Below are positions 37,178-46,913 of a stretch of 64,000 nt of DNA, one piece after another. Numbering within the stretch: position 1 is the first letter of the stretch; every line of letters begins with the position of its first letter. The stretch is from JAHEFU01 sp020440645 (GTDB lineage: Bacteria; 4484-113; JAFGCY01): positions 1 through 64,000 of the forward strand of contig JAGRNR010000003.1 in assembly GCA_020440645.1 (NCBI GenBank), read 5' to 3'. The translations under genes and the position numbers were made by a program. Below the pieces are notes generated by a model that was not told the origin of the DNA, ran no database searches, and was given only the letters and a program-made list of their open reading frames with translations.

Positions 37178-37945
37178 ATGCGTCTCCCCCGGACAGGAGC
37201 AGTACTGCGATACCTGCCAGCCCTCGTGCTGGCAACGGCAATCCTGCTCAGCCGGCCCTGGTGGCCCGACAGCCGGCTGGTGCTGGCGGAGGCTTCCCTC
37301 TGGAATCCCCTGCTGCTCCAGCTAACCAGTGATGCAATCATCCTTGCCCAAGCCGCCGGCGTGCTGGTGACGGCCCTCTCGCGGCGCTTCCTGGCATGGC
37401 CCTGGCTGGTGCTCACGGCACTGCTGATGGTGCACCTGCGTCCGCCGGTCCCGATTGTCGAGTGCCTGCTGGGCAGTGCGCTGGAGCTTGTGATCCTGCT
37501 CTGGCTGGTCGTGGGCGAGCACCTGCTGCGCAGCCAAACAGCGCATATGCAAGCGAAGCCACGGCAAACAGTGATGCTCGCGACTGCGCTACTACTGGTT
37601 TTGCTGGGATTCGGCCCGGTGCTGCTGCCTGACAATCCACAGTGGCAATCAGGCGTGTTTTCGCTGGCCGCCATCCTGCTGTGTGGCAACGCACTGCTGA
37701 CGGCTCCGCGTGCGGTGGTGCTCCGGCTGGCAGGCAGGTTCGGGTCCGAGAACCAGCTGCTGCGGTCCTTCAGGCTTCCCCGTCTGAGGCTGCCAGTCAT
37801 TTCCAACCCATTACGACGCAAGGCCGAAAGCCGGGTTGCTCCACCCGCTGAAGTCCCGCGCCGTCCGATGCTCAGCCTGGATGAAGGTTACCTTGTGCGG
37901 CATGACGCTGAACCCTCACTTGAGAGACAGCGCCGTACGGGATGA
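37178..37945 (+). CDS. Integral membrane protein, unknown
   Basis: 255 residues from the ATG at 37178. Five hydrophobic segments occur in the N-terminal two thirds (YLPALVLATAILLS; AIILAQAAGVLVTAL; WPWLVLTALLMVHL; ALELVILLWLVVGEHLL; TVMLATALLLVLLGFG) plus SLAAILLCGNALLTA. The C-terminal 70 residues are basic and soluble. No catalytic motif and no recognised family. The following amidohydrolase gene is on the same strand, about 40 bases on, and may be co-transcribed. Confidence 0.65.
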   Translation: MRLPRTGAVLRYLPALVLATAILLSRPWWPDSRLVLAEASLWNPLLLQLTSDAIILAQAAGVLVTALSRRFLAWPWLVLTALLMVHLRPPVPIVECLLGSALELVILLWLVVGEHLLRSQTAHMQAKPRQTVMLATALLLVLLGFGPVLLPDNPQWQSGVFSLAAILLCGNALLTAPRAVVLRLAGRFGSENQLLRSFRLPRLRLPVISNPLRRKAESRVAPPAEVPRRPMLSLDEGYLVRHDAEPSLERQRRTG

Positions 37946-37986
37946 GTTTGCTATGATGGATGCTGACCCAGCGAGGAGGAGCAGCA

Positions 37987-39207
37987 TTGATCATCAAGGC
38001 CAGGTATGCACTGGTAGCGCCCGGTGACCTGAGGCGTGACGTCCAGCTTGAGACTGACGGCAACCGCATCCTCTCCATTTCCGAGGGCTACGTTCACGGT
38101 GCACCACCCTGCGACATCGACCTGGGCGACGCCGTGCTGACCCCGGGCTTCACCAATTCCCATGCCCACCTCGAGCTGGAGTTCTGCCAGGGCCAGACCA
38201 GCTTCAATGGCAGCTTCGTGGACTGGCTGCAGCATGTGCGGGACCTGAAGAAGCAGCGTGGCAACCAGCTGAGCACCTTCCCGCTGGACAGCATCCGCCA
38301 GCTGGCAATGTCAGGCTGTACCACGGTGTTTGACCACCACACGGTGGACCTGGAGTGGGACCGTATCGAACTGACCGGGCTCAGGCATATCCCGCTGCTG
38401 GAATGCTTCGAGTTCAACAATGACGACCCAGACGGCGAGCGGATCCGCAAGCGTGCACGTTTCGGCTATGCCCCGCATGCCCCATACACTGCGAGCCTGG
38501 CCGTGGCCCGCACCTGCCGCAGGCTGGCAACTGAGGCGCATGTGCCGCTGAGCGTGCACATGAGTGAGTTCAACGGTGAGATCGAGTTCATCCGCAACGG
38601 GCAGGACTCTGAGATCCAGCACCTGCATGAACTGGCGGGCACCAGCAATGAGCACTTCAGCGGCACCGGGATGTCACCGGTGCAGTTCTACGGTGACAAC
38701 GGCATCCTTGACGAGCACACGCTGGCGATCCACGTGAACTACCTGAGTGACGGCGACATTGCGGTGCTGCAGCGCATGCATCCGACAGTCGTCTACTGCC
38801 CGCGCAGCCATGCCTACTTCGGCCATCCGCAGCATCCGCTGCTGGAGCTGCTGGATGCCGGCATCAACGTGGCGCTGGGCACTGACAGCCTGGCGAGCAA
38901 TGACATGCTGTCCCCGCTGCACGAAGCGTCGCTGGTGCGTGACAACTTCCCCGGACTGCCGCTGCAGGCCCTGTTCTCCATGGTGACGCGCAACGGGCTG
39001 GCCGTGATCAATGCCCAGCATGAGCTGGGCAGCCTGTGCACGTCCTACATCGCTGACCTTGCCGCGTTCAGGATCCCGGAGGACACGGCCGATGATTTCG
39101 ACTCGGTTTTCGGCGCCGTGCTGGACAACGGCCGGTCCTGCCTTACAATCTGCAACGGCCGCATCATCCACATCGAGGTATCCGCCGGCGTGCAGGTGCA
39201 TGGCTAG
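37987..39207 (+). CDS. Amidohydrolase of the nucleoside/aminofutalosine-deaminase type
   Basis: 406 residues; TTG at 37987 is preferred because GGAGGAG lies 5-11 bases upstream and homology begins at IIKARYALV (ATG at 37960 is the alternative). Metal-site motifs in order: TNSHAHLE (His-x-His), APHAPYT (His), the second metal region AIHVNYLSDGD, and LGTDSLASN (Asp). This ordering is typical of MTA/SAH deaminases and of aminofutalosine deaminase (MqnX), where S/APHAPYT is common. Substrate is not fixed by sequence; deamination of a purine nucleoside derivative is the best guess. Confidence 0.8.
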   Translation: MIIKARYALVAPGDLRRDVQLETDGNRILSISEGYVHGAPPCDIDLGDAVLTPGFTNSHAHLELEFCQGQTSFNGSFVDWLQHVRDLKKQRGNQLSTFPLDSIRQLAMSGCTTVFDHHTVDLEWDRIELTGLRHIPLLECFEFNNDDPDGERIRKRARFGYAPHAPYTASLAVARTCRRLATEAHVPLSVHMSEFNGEIEFIRNGQDSEIQHLHELAGTSNEHFSGTGMSPVQFYGDNGILDEHTLAIHVNYLSDGDIAVLQRMHPTVVYCPRSHAYFGHPQHPLLELLDAGINVALGTDSLASNDMLSPLHEASLVRDNFPGLPLQALFSMVTRNGLAVINAQHELGSLCTSYIADLAAFRIPEDTADDFDSVFGAVLDNGRSCLTICNGRIIHIEVSAGVQVHG

Positions 39208-39228
39208 GTCCGCCGCGGAAGCAGTTTC

Positions 39229-39636
39229 ATGTTCAAGATTGACAACCACAACCTGTTCGAGGAACTCGGCCTGCCGAAGCTGGTCGAGCTGAGCACCGCC
39301 TTCTACACCCGTGTCTATGCGGACGAAGACCCCTGGTTCCGCAACATGTTCCCTGACGACATGGACTCGGCGATCCAGAACCAGTACGAGTTCTTCGCCC
39401 AGCGACTGGGCGGGCCGCAGATCTACTCCGCGCGCAAGGGTCATCCGGCGCTCAGGGCAAGGCATGCGAGTTTCCCGATCACGAAGCGCGCGGCCGAGCG
39501 CTGGCTGGAGCACATGAATGCCGCGCTGGACGAGGTCGGGATAGCTGGCATCCAGAAGGAAGCACTGCTGGAGTTCTTCACGGACACCGCCTTCTTCCTG
39601 CAGAACCTGGATGACAGCAACCAGCGCATCTACTGA
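39229..39636 (+). CDS. Truncated haemoglobin, group II-like
   Basis: 135 residues, small globin that binds O2 or NO. FYTRVYADEDPWFRNMF and GHPALRARHASFPIT (proximal His) and the final WLEHMNAALDEVGI match trHbO-type globins. The gene lies 21 bases after the amidohydrolase gene on the same strand. The adjacent convergent gene begins 9 bases after the stop codon. No signal peptide. Likely involved in oxygen or nitrosative stress; no regulatory site is obvious. Confidence 0.88.
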   Translation: MFKIDNHNLFEELGLPKLVELSTAFYTRVYADEDPWFRNMFPDDMDSAIQNQYEFFAQRLGGPQIYSARKGHPALRARHASFPITKRAAERWLEHMNAALDEVGIAGIQKEALLEFFTDTAFFLQNLDDSNQRIY

Positions 39637-39645
39637 GCCAGCGCG

Positions 39646-41544
39646 CTAGTCGATCACACGCACAACGGGCATGCCCATGTTGTCATCATGCGTCCAGACA
39701 TTCTCGTGCATCTGCGTGCCGTCGGAGTAGTACGTCCGCAGCAGGTCATTGCTTGTCTGGAATGACATTGTCACATCGGTATAGACCCGCAGGCGGAAGT
39801 TGAAGAGTTCACCGGTGGCATTCAGCACTTCGCTGCCACCGAGCGGAGTGACGTTGAAGTCAATCACGCAGCGTCCGTTGATCGGGTCCTGCTGGCCCAG
39901 CACCTCGCTGTCAAGCGGCAGGAATCCATCGGTCGGCGCAACCAGCTTCCACAAGCCGTCCACGGTGTCACTGCTGCCGCCGACACTGCCTGGGTTGAAG
40001 CTGCCCGCCACGAAATCGTTGCCTTCCTCGAAGGTCACGCGCACACTGTTGACGAAGTTGAGTGGATGCGCCGTCTTGTGCGCCTTGACGGTGAAGGTCA
40101 CTTCCTCTCCGGCGAGCACCTGGGTCCTGTCCGGTACTGCATATATCGTGTCCGGCAGAAGGCCCTTGTCAGGGAACAGGTGCCCGCAGGCCCTGCCAAC
40201 CGCGCTGACGCGCATGAACCCGGGCAGTTCCTCGCGGCTGCGTACCCAGTAATAGTACTGCCCATTGCCCTGGTCCAGCAGGGCAATGCTCGTAAGTTCA
40301 GTGCTGGCCTGCAGCTCAGCCCAGTAGGGGTCGGTGAAGCGGCCACGGTAGACTTCATAGGTAGTCGCCCGTTCAGCGCTGTCCCACTTCAGGGTCACGC
40401 TGTCGTCAGTGGCAGAGGAAACGTAGAGGTTCTGCGGGGGGTAAATCCAGTGCCAGCCCAGCTGGGGCGTTCCATCGCGGGACAGCAGGATCTCGCCAGC
40501 ATCCACATCCGCCCCGCTGAAGGCGTACTGACCGAGCTTGCGGCGCTGGCCGTCGGCCAGCAGCCACAGCGTCCAGAGGCCTGGGCTGACCCCGCTGAAG
40601 CGGAACCGGCCCTGCCAGTCAGTGCTGCCAACCAGCATCCCGTTGCCAAGCTGCAGGCTGATCCCCGCCGCTGGGTGGTCGTCGTCATACTGGAGCAGGC
40701 CCGTCAGCCTGGCACCACTGATCGTTCCGGCATAGCCAAGCGCCGGCGGACCGGAGCTGGCCTCCCCGTGCAGGTTGTTGTTGACAACACTGTAGCGGTA
40801 GATCCGGCCGGGTTCGACATCCTGATCTATGTAGGAGCAGCATTCCACCGGGATCTCGCTGTATGTGCCGCGGCCGCAGTCCTCACGCCTCATCGTCCAA
40901 CCACTGGACAGCGGCGTGGGTTCCCAGTCGACATGTATCTCGGAGGGATAGCCGCCCTGGCTGGCCGTGGTCCACAGGGCCGGGGCAGGCATCTCTATGA
41001 TGTTGCTGGTGGACAGTTCCACGCCGTTGACAATCGGCTGGCTGCCGCCGCTGGCCAGCACCGCCACGTAGAACAGGCCGTCACGCCCGATCACCCGGTC
41101 ACAGAAGTCCTGCGGGGCCAGTTCGATTTCTGCGCCTTCAACCGGTCCGTAGGTACGCCAGCGCTTCAGTGCGAAATCCGCCAGCAGGATGTGGACCGGC
41201 TCATCCTGGGCCTGCAGGCTGAGCTTGATTCGTTCAGGGAAGACGGTCGAACTAAGTCCATACCAGCCCCAGATCACCCAGCTGGAAGTGTCAGCATCGC
41301 TGTTCAGCATGATACCGCCATTGACCGGGCCGGCGCTGGCACTGCGCGCAAGCAGGTTGCCGGCATCGGCCGGCAGCGCTCCCGCTATCATGGCACTGCG
41401 CGGTAGTCCGGCTTCCGTGCCGGGGAAGCGCTCCAGCACCTGCCCATGGTCAGGCTGCATTTCGACGGGATTGCAGGCACGCGTAGTGGAGCAAGCACTC
41501 AGGATGCAAATCAACAGGATCAGGATGGATGCACGTACCCACAT
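39646..41544 (-). CDS. Lipoprotein with shared N-terminal domain and FnIII-like domains
   Basis: 632 residues, lipobox ILSAC (Cys18). The shared N-terminal domain is present (SWVIWGWYGL; ILLADFALKRWRTYG; LFYVAVLASGG). Then comes an FnIII-type region (IHVDWEPTPLSSGW), a small carboxypeptidase-regulatory-like domain (GMLVGSTDWQGRFRFSGVSPG), another FnIII-like domain (DSVTLKWDSAERATTYEVYR), and a C-terminal cohesin-like beta-domain (VLAGEEVTFTVKAHK). The last is reminiscent of cohesin or Ca-dependent dockerin partners, but this is by eye only. No enzyme motif. Surface display inferred. Confidence 0.7.
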   Translation of the reverse strand: MWVRASILILLICILSACSTTRACNPVEMQPDHGQVLERFPGTEAGLPRSAMIAGALPADAGNLLARSASAGPVNGGIMLNSDADTSSWVIWGWYGLSSTVFPERIKLSLQAQDEPVHILLADFALKRWRTYGPVEGAEIELAPQDFCDRVIGRDGLFYVAVLASGGSQPIVNGVELSTSNIIEMPAPALWTTASQGGYPSEIHVDWEPTPLSSGWTMRREDCGRGTYSEIPVECCSYIDQDVEPGRIYRYSVVNNNLHGEASSGPPALGYAGTISGARLTGLLQYDDDHPAAGISLQLGNGMLVGSTDWQGRFRFSGVSPGLWTLWLLADGQRRKLGQYAFSGADVDAGEILLSRDGTPQLGWHWIYPPQNLYVSSATDDSVTLKWDSAERATTYEVYRGRFTDPYWAELQASTELTSIALLDQGNGQYYYWVRSREELPGFMRVSAVGRACGHLFPDKGLLPDTIYAVPDRTQVLAGEEVTFTVKAHKTAHPLNFVNSVRVTFEEGNDFVAGSFNPGSVGGSSDTVDGLWKLVAPTDGFLPLDSEVLGQQDPINGRCVIDFNVTPLGGSEVLNATGELFNFRLRVYTDVTMSFQTSNDLLRTYYSDGTQMHENVWTHDDNMGMPVVRVID

Positions 41545-41619
41545 AGGCCCCTCTTCGGCGGCGCATGGCCTTTATGGGGGACTTATCGGCGTAGGAGGTG
41601 CGTAGCTTTAGGGGCTGTG

Positions 41620-42384
41620 GGGAGCCACGTTGCGCAGTCACGCCAGCGGCGGGACGGAGCTGCGTGGGCTCTGCGCGAATTTCCCGCAGAACCTCTTACG
41701 ATCAGCGATATTTACAATAGTTGTGTTATATTGTCTTTAACATATCAATGCCGCCTGATTTCAATGACCACAAGGGATTCTACAAACGCTGGAAACTGCC
41801 GCATCTTGACGAACCCGGCTTGTACCAGTCAATCACTTTTCGACTGGTTGATTCAATTTCACCCCATCGTCTGCAGGCCTTGCGAGAGGGCCTGAAACCA
41901 AGACACAGGAAATTCTTCTTTGAAAGGATGGATGCACTACTGGACTGCAACTACGGAAAATGCTGGCTGAAGAACCCGGAGATTGCCAGTATTGCGGAGG
42001 AAGCGCTACAAAGGTTTGAAAACGAAAAATACGAGCTGCATGCATGGGTAATCATGCCAAACCACATTCACTGCATCGTTCAGTTGGATCGTGGATACAG
42101 ACTGCACGACATCGTCAAAGGCTGGAAGTCGAGAATCGCATGCAGGGCGAACCCGGTGCTGGGTAGAACAGGTAAGTTCTGGCAGGCGGATTTCTTTGAC
42201 CGGTTTATACGTGACCCGCAACATCTTGGCAACGCGTCAGAATATATTCATTACAACCCGGTAGCTGCCCGGCTATGCAAGCGGATAGAAGATTGGCAAT
42301 GGTCTAGCATTCACAAGTATATGAATTGAACCAAAACCAACAAAGCCCACGCAGCTCCGGCTTTGCCTCCGCAACGTGGCTCCC
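41620..42384. mobile_element. RAYT transposase unit with inverted REP-like ends
   Basis: Two arms are each perfectly repeated as complements on both sides of the transposase gene: GGGAGCCACGTTGCG (41620-41634, complement at 42370-42384) and GGAGCTGCGTGGGCT (41656-41670, complement at 42344-42358). Each end folds into an imperfect hairpin. The right end reaches the stop codon of lpxD. No target duplication is apparent. Confidence 0.75.
41748..42329 (+). CDS. REP-associated tyrosine transposase (RAYT, Y1_Tnp/TnpA-REP)
   Basis: 193 residues from the ATG at 41748; the earlier TTG is less likely. The HUH motif is in WVIMPNHIHCIV (His-x-His) and the tyrosine nucleophile follows in ASEYIHYNPVAARL. 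The N-terminal KLPHLDEPGLYQSITFRLVDS is typical. The region is about 50% G+C (30 of 60 in 41761-41820) against roughly 63% around it, suggesting transfer. The gene is intact, and it lies inside the inverted REP-like arms, so the unit may still be active. Confidence 0.9.
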   Translation: MPPDFNDHKGFYKRWKLPHLDEPGLYQSITFRLVDSISPHRLQALREGLKPRHRKFFFERMDALLDCNYGKCWLKNPEIASIAEEALQRFENEKYELHAWVIMPNHIHCIVQLDRGYRLHDIVKGWKSRIACRANPVLGRTGKFWQADFFDRFIRDPQHLGNASEYIHYNPVAARLCKRIEDWQWSSIHKYMN

Positions 42385-43583
42385 TATGCGCTGCCTTCGG
42401 TCGGCGGGTCGCCATTGTCGCTGCGCAGGGAATGCAGCTCGCTGCGGATCAGCTCGAGGTCCATTTCAATGCCGCGGACCTTCTCGGCAAGGCCAGCCAT
42501 GCCCTCCGGCGTGGCTTCTCCGGTGGCAACCGGGCCGGCACCGCGCTTGCGCAGGCTCTTGAGCTCGCCTGACAGCAGGTCGAGGTCGATCTCCATGCTC
42601 TTGACCTTCTCCACCAGTTGCGGCAGCTTGAAGGTCAGCGCCAGCACCTTTAGGCTCTGGCCGTGCGGCTTGGCCGGGTAGCCCGAGACCTTGCTCTTGT
42701 ACTCCAGGCTGTTGAACACGCCGCTCTGGGCAGCGACGATGGACTGGTCACCGACCGTGATATGGCCCTGGAAGCCGGCCTGTCCGCCGATCACGCACCA
42801 CTTGCCGATGCTTGTGCCGCCGCTGATGCCGGTCTGGGCGGCGATCACGGTGTTCGTTCCGATGCTCACGCCGTGCGCGATCTGCACCAGGTTGTCAATC
42901 TTCGTGCCGCTGTGGATCACGGTGCTGTCCAGCGCTGCGCGGTCGATACAGCAGTTGGCGCCGATGTCCACGTCATCCTCGATGATCACGTCACCGACCT
43001 GCGGGAAGCGGCGGTGGCCCTCACTGGTCGGCAGGTAGCCGAAGCCCGCGCTGCCGATCGTCGTGCCTGCATGGATCTCCACACGGTTGCCAAGCTGGCT
43101 GCGGCTGTAGATCGAGACATTGGCATGGATGAAGCAGTCCTCACCGAGCACCGCATCCTTGCCGACATACACGCCGGCACCGATGAAGGTGCGGGCTCCG
43201 ATGCGGACGCCCGGGCTGATCACGGCGCAGGCGGAGATACGGGCTGTCGGATGGACCTCTGCACCTTCCTCCACCACGGCGCGCGGATGGATGAAGCCCT
43301 GCGCTTCAGCCTGTGGCCCGATAAACTCCTCCATCACGGAAATGAAGGCCAGTCGCGGGTTGGGATGGATCAGCACGTTGGTGAAATGCCCGGCCAGGCT
43401 CTCGGTGGTGATCAGCGCGGCAATGTTCGTGTCGGACAGGCTCGAGGCGTCCTTGAGCTTCTCCATGTAGCTGATATGGCCCGGCCTCGGGTGTTCAAGG
43501 CTGCAGAATCCGGATATGGAAAGTTCCCCATCCCCCTTCACCTTTCCGCCGGTCAGAGTTGCCAGTTGAGCGAGCGTCTTCAT
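42384..43583 (-). CDS. lpxD: UDP-3-O-acyl-glucosamine N-acyltransferase LpxD, extended C-terminus
   Basis: 399 residues; adds the N-linked acyl chain in lipid A synthesis. The N-terminal domain (ISGFCSLEHPRPGHISYM) is followed by a hexapeptide-repeat beta-helix (EVHPTARISACAVISPG; CFIHANVSIYS) with the catalytic His in VQIAHGVSIG. LpxD is usually 330-350 residues; here a C-terminal extension of about 60 residues with two similar amphipathic helices is added. The stop codon lies at the right end of the RAYT unit. It is last in the envelope operon, and no other lpx gene is near. Confidence 0.95.
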   Translation of the reverse strand: MKTLAQLATLTGGKVKGDGELSISGFCSLEHPRPGHISYMEKLKDASSLSDTNIAALITTESLAGHFTNVLIHPNPRLAFISVMEEFIGPQAEAQGFIHPRAVVEEGAEVHPTARISACAVISPGVRIGARTFIGAGVYVGKDAVLGEDCFIHANVSIYSRSQLGNRVEIHAGTTIGSAGFGYLPTSEGHRRFPQVGDVIIEDDVDIGANCCIDRAALDSTVIHSGTKIDNLVQIAHGVSIGTNTVIAAQTGISGGTSIGKWCVIGGQAGFQGHITVGDQSIVAAQSGVFNSLEYKSKVSGYPAKPHGQSLKVLALTFKLPQLVEKVKSMEIDLDLLSGELKSLRKRGAGPVATGEATPEGMAGLAEKVRGIEMDLELIRSELHSLRSDNGDPPTEGSA

Positions 43584-43607
43584 CCTTACCTGCCGGAACG
43601 CTGCAGG

Positions 43608-44969
43608 CTACAGGTCAGCAGCAATTGCAGCGAACACTTCTCCGTCCATGGTTGACACCAATTGTAGCTCATATATGTCATGCAGTCGGTAGTGCACGGC
43701 GAGCTCACTCAGGTAGTCCCAGTCGTCTTCCGTGAAGATGTCCGCGCTGAAGTACACATCGCGGCGCAGGTGGTGCTCTCCGCGCAGGCGCATGCTTTCC
43801 GCCTGCAGGTCATAGCCGGCGCTCAGCAGCGTCTGCGGACCGAGTTGGCGCGCGAGGCCGATCATCGGGTTCACCCGTTCCAGTCCGGGATGGTAATCGG
43901 CATGGAAGTAGGCAGCCCAGCGGCCTCCGATGAAGCGCCCACCGCCGGCACTGAGCCGGCCGTGGATGTCATATTCGCTGTGCTCCCAGAGATCGAGCCG
44001 GATCTGTGCGTCGTACAGGAAGCGCGTGGAGTCCAGGTTGATCCAGGCCTCGATCGTGCAGGTGTTGACCCGCAGGCTGAGCGTGGAGTCTGGGCACTGC
44101 GCCACCAGCGAACAGTTGTTGTTCAGGTAGCTCATCGCCCCCTGCTGGTAGTGGCTCAGCTTGTTGCTGACGAAGCTAACCGGCAGGTCCACGAAGGACT
44201 GCAGGTAGTAGGCCAGGCTGTCACGCGCCGGGCGCAGCTGCAGGTTGGTGAGCGTCAGGCTGCGGATGCTGATGCTGAAGTCACTGACGAGCAGCGCATC
44301 CGGCCGGGGCTCGAAGCTGACCACCACGCGGGTGGTCTCACCCGGCTCAGTGACGATGCTGTGCTCGAAGTCGGCATATGCCGGCATGCGGGACAGCTCG
44401 TCCGCCACCGTGTCATGCACGAGTGAGGTCAGCCAGGACTTGTCATCGTATGGCGTACTGGCCAGGGTCTCATACAGGCGGTTGACCACACGCTGTTCGT
44501 CATCCCCAAGTGAATCATTGATGCGTGGCACATTGCCCATCACGTGGAAGTCAACGGTGAAGGCGCTGACGCGCTGCTCAGCGATGCGCAGTGTCAGGTT
44601 AACGGTGGTGCGTACACCGGGATCAAGTGACAGTTCAACCAGGTCGAAGCCGCGGCTCTCGAGCGCACTGTCAACCACATCTGAGAGGATGCCGCTGACC
44701 TCGCCGCTGTTACGCAGGATGTAATCCAGGTCTCCGCCGAGCTGCTCCATGATGGCAACCTGGGCGGTGGCGGTCAGGGCCTCATCCAGCCGGGACATCG
44801 TCTCGTTACCGACGAAGCCACCCTCGAACCTCAGCAGAACGGCGACGGACTCAACCGTGTCGGCTGCCCTGGCGGGGACCACGCTGGAGAGGATGGCAAT
44901 CAGGCACAGCAGTCCCGCCGCCCACCAGCTGGTGCGCACCGTCCGCTTGTCGCTGCCTTGCCTCTCCAT
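43608..44969 (-). CDS. Exported envelope protein, unknown, in the bamA-lpxD operon
   Basis: 453 residues with an N-terminal signal peptide (LLCLIAILSSVVPARAAD). The mature protein is beta-rich with regularly spaced aromatic residues toward the C-terminus (FIGGRWAAYFHADYHP; YDLQAESMRLRGEHHL; YRLHDIYELQLVSTMDG), suggesting an outer-membrane barrel or lid. The middle has several beta-strands without a recognised domain. It sits between bamA (42 bases) and lpxD (24 bases) on the same strand, so a role in outer-membrane assembly is inferred. I do not recognise a named family. Confidence 0.7.
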   Translation of the reverse strand: MERQGSDKRTVRTSWWAAGLLCLIAILSSVVPARAADTVESVAVLLRFEGGFVGNETMSRLDEALTATAQVAIMEQLGGDLDYILRNSGEVSGILSDVVDSALESRGFDLVELSLDPGVRTTVNLTLRIAEQRVSAFTVDFHVMGNVPRINDSLGDDEQRVVNRLYETLASTPYDDKSWLTSLVHDTVADELSRMPAYADFEHSIVTEPGETTRVVVSFEPRPDALLVSDFSISIRSLTLTNLQLRPARDSLAYYLQSFVDLPVSFVSNKLSHYQQGAMSYLNNNCSLVAQCPDSTLSLRVNTCTIEAWINLDSTRFLYDAQIRLDLWEHSEYDIHGRLSAGGGRFIGGRWAAYFHADYHPGLERVNPMIGLARQLGPQTLLSAGYDLQAESMRLRGEHHLRRDVYFSADIFTEDDWDYLSELAVHYRLHDIYELQLVSTMDGEVFAAIAADL

Positions 44970-45011
44970 GCTTCCTCTGCCTTCCGTCCGTATGTAAGTC
45001 GTGTCCGCTGC

Positions 45012-46862
45012 CTAGAACATCTCGCCGAGGAAGAAGTGGAAGCGGCTGCCGCCGTGGTCTTCCTTGTCTCCCGCGATCTGCCAGGCGTAGTCGAGGCGCA
45101 CCGCGTTGACACCGAGGAAGGACAGCTTGATGCGGGCACCGAGTCCGGCGCTCACCGCGTTGTCCATCTCGTCAAAGCCGTTGCCAGCCCAGCCGGCGTC
45201 CATGAAGGCCACGCCGCCGACGGTCTCGTTGAAGGGCACGCGGTACTCACCGTTGAGCAGCAGGTGGTGTGTACCCTGCAGCATGTCCTCCGGGATACCG
45301 CGCACGCTCTGCACGCCGCCCAGTCGCCACTGCTCGTAGATCGGGATGTCGCCGCTGCCCATGCCGACGCGCTCACGGAAGCCGAGCGTGCCGCTGCCGA
45401 ACTTGAAGAACTCACGTGCCTCAAGGCTCTGCTTCTGGAAGGAGAAGTCTCCTCCGAGGCCGGCGATTTCCCAGGTGGGCTTTACGTAGATGCCCTGGCG
45501 GGTGCTGAAGATGTTGTCACGGGTGTCGTGCGTGTAGGACAGGCCGACCTTGCGGGTCTGGCCCTTGGCACTGAGGCGTGCACGGGTGCGCGGATCGGTA
45601 CCGCGGAACGGGTCACCCTTGCGGACCTCATAGTCGTAATCAGCGATGGTGAAAGTGGACTGCCAGCTGTCGTACTCATTGAGGTGCTGGCCGTATCCGA
45701 GGCTCACGCCCTGGGTGTCCACCGCCAGCTCACTCTCATAGGCACTGCCCGGAGCGGCCTGCTGGCGCTCGTGCAGGCTGTACACGCTGACGCTGTAGAA
45801 GGAATCGTCCTTGTAGTACGGGTCACTGTAGGTCAGCTGCAGGCCCGGCTTGTTGCGTGAGAACACCACCGTGGCGCCCAACACCTTGCCACTGCCAAAC
45901 AGGTTCTTCTCGTTGTAGTTGACGCTGCCCTGCAGGCCGTTGATGGTGCTGTAGCCGAGGCCGAAGCCGACCTGGCCGGTGGCGGCTTCGGTCACGTTGA
46001 GGATCACCTTAACGTAGCCGGGCTTGAGGGACTGCTCGATGTCGGGCTCGACGGTCTCGAACAGGCCGGTGTTGTAGATCTGGTTGATGTCGCGGTAGAT
46101 GTCGTCCTGCGTCAGCACACTGCCGGCATGCAGGTGCGTGATCTGGCTGCGCACAACATCCTCACGCGTGCCCTCGAGGCCGGCGATGATGATGTCCTCG
46201 ACGAAGCCTTCCGAGATGTCGAGGGTCACCATGCCCTCATCCTGTCCGGCGTAGGAGAAGCTGAAGTTGTTGACACCGGCTGCGATGTAGCCGGCGTCCG
46301 CATACAGGCGGGAGATGCCGTCAATCGCACGCTGCAGGTTACGGACGTTGATCACGTCACCGGACTGCATCTGGCCGTTGCCACCATCCGGTCCACCCTC
46401 CACTTCCTGCAGGATGCGGCCGGTGGAGAACAGGGTGTTGCCGGTGATCGTGGTGCCCCGGTAGATCGGGTTTTCATGCACCGTGACCTTGAGCACCGCG
46501 CCTTCGCCCTGGCTGTCCAGCGTCAGCACCGGCTTCTCCTGGTACCAGCCCGTGTTGTACAGGGCTTCGGAGGCGGCGTTGAGCTTGGCGGTGACGTTGC
46601 CAACGAGGATGTCGCCGGCCTTGATCGTCAGGCCGGTGATCACCGTCGACTCGTCGAGGTACTCGAGACCCTCCACGCGTACGCTGCGGATCTCGATGCC
46701 ATCGTCAGCCTGGTTGACCTGCACGCTCGGCAGCTCGTTGGGGCTGATGCTGAAGTTGATCTGTGTGCTGTCGGCCTGGGCATATGCCGCCGCAGGCAGG
46801 ATGCAGACAAGCACGACGAGTGTTGTCAACAACCTATCAACAGTGTTTGCCGCCTGTACCAT
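45012..46862 (-). CDS. bamA: Outer-membrane assembly factor BamA (Omp85), three POTRA domains
   Basis: 616 residues from the ATG at 46862 (GAAGG upstream); a GTG 7 codons earlier is possible. Signal peptide ending AAAYAQA. Three POTRA-like repeats follow: IRSVRVEGLEYLDESTV, YRGTTITGNTLFSTGR and VEDIIIAGLEGTREDV. The C-terminal barrel begins at TGQVGFGLGYS and has the conserved lid motif GGVQSVRGIPEDML; it ends in Phe (HFFLGEMF), the usual barrel signal. Three POTRA domains are fewer than the five of proteobacterial BamA and resemble cyanobacterial and other diderm Omp85 proteins. Confidence 0.95.
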   Translation of the reverse strand: MVQAANTVDRLLTTLVVLVCILPAAAYAQADSTQINFSISPNELPSVQVNQADDGIEIRSVRVEGLEYLDESTVITGLTIKAGDILVGNVTAKLNAASEALYNTGWYQEKPVLTLDSQGEGAVLKVTVHENPIYRGTTITGNTLFSTGRILQEVEGGPDGGNGQMQSGDVINVRNLQRAIDGISRLYADAGYIAAGVNNFSFSYAGQDEGMVTLDISEGFVEDIIIAGLEGTREDVVRSQITHLHAGSVLTQDDIYRDINQIYNTGLFETVEPDIEQSLKPGYVKVILNVTEAATGQVGFGLGYSTINGLQGSVNYNEKNLFGSGKVLGATVVFSRNKPGLQLTYSDPYYKDDSFYSVSVYSLHERQQAAPGSAYESELAVDTQGVSLGYGQHLNEYDSWQSTFTIADYDYEVRKGDPFRGTDPRTRARLSAKGQTRKVGLSYTHDTRDNIFSTRQGIYVKPTWEIAGLGGDFSFQKQSLEAREFFKFGSGTLGFRERVGMGSGDIPIYEQWRLGGVQSVRGIPEDMLQGTHHLLLNGEYRVPFNETVGGVAFMDAGWAGNGFDEMDNAVSAGLGARIKLSFLGVNAVRLDYAWQIAGDKEDHGGSRFHFFLGEMF

Positions 46863-46913
46863 ACCGCCTTCTCTCTTTACCACTGGGGATAATAGAGGGA
46901 GACGAGGGATGGA

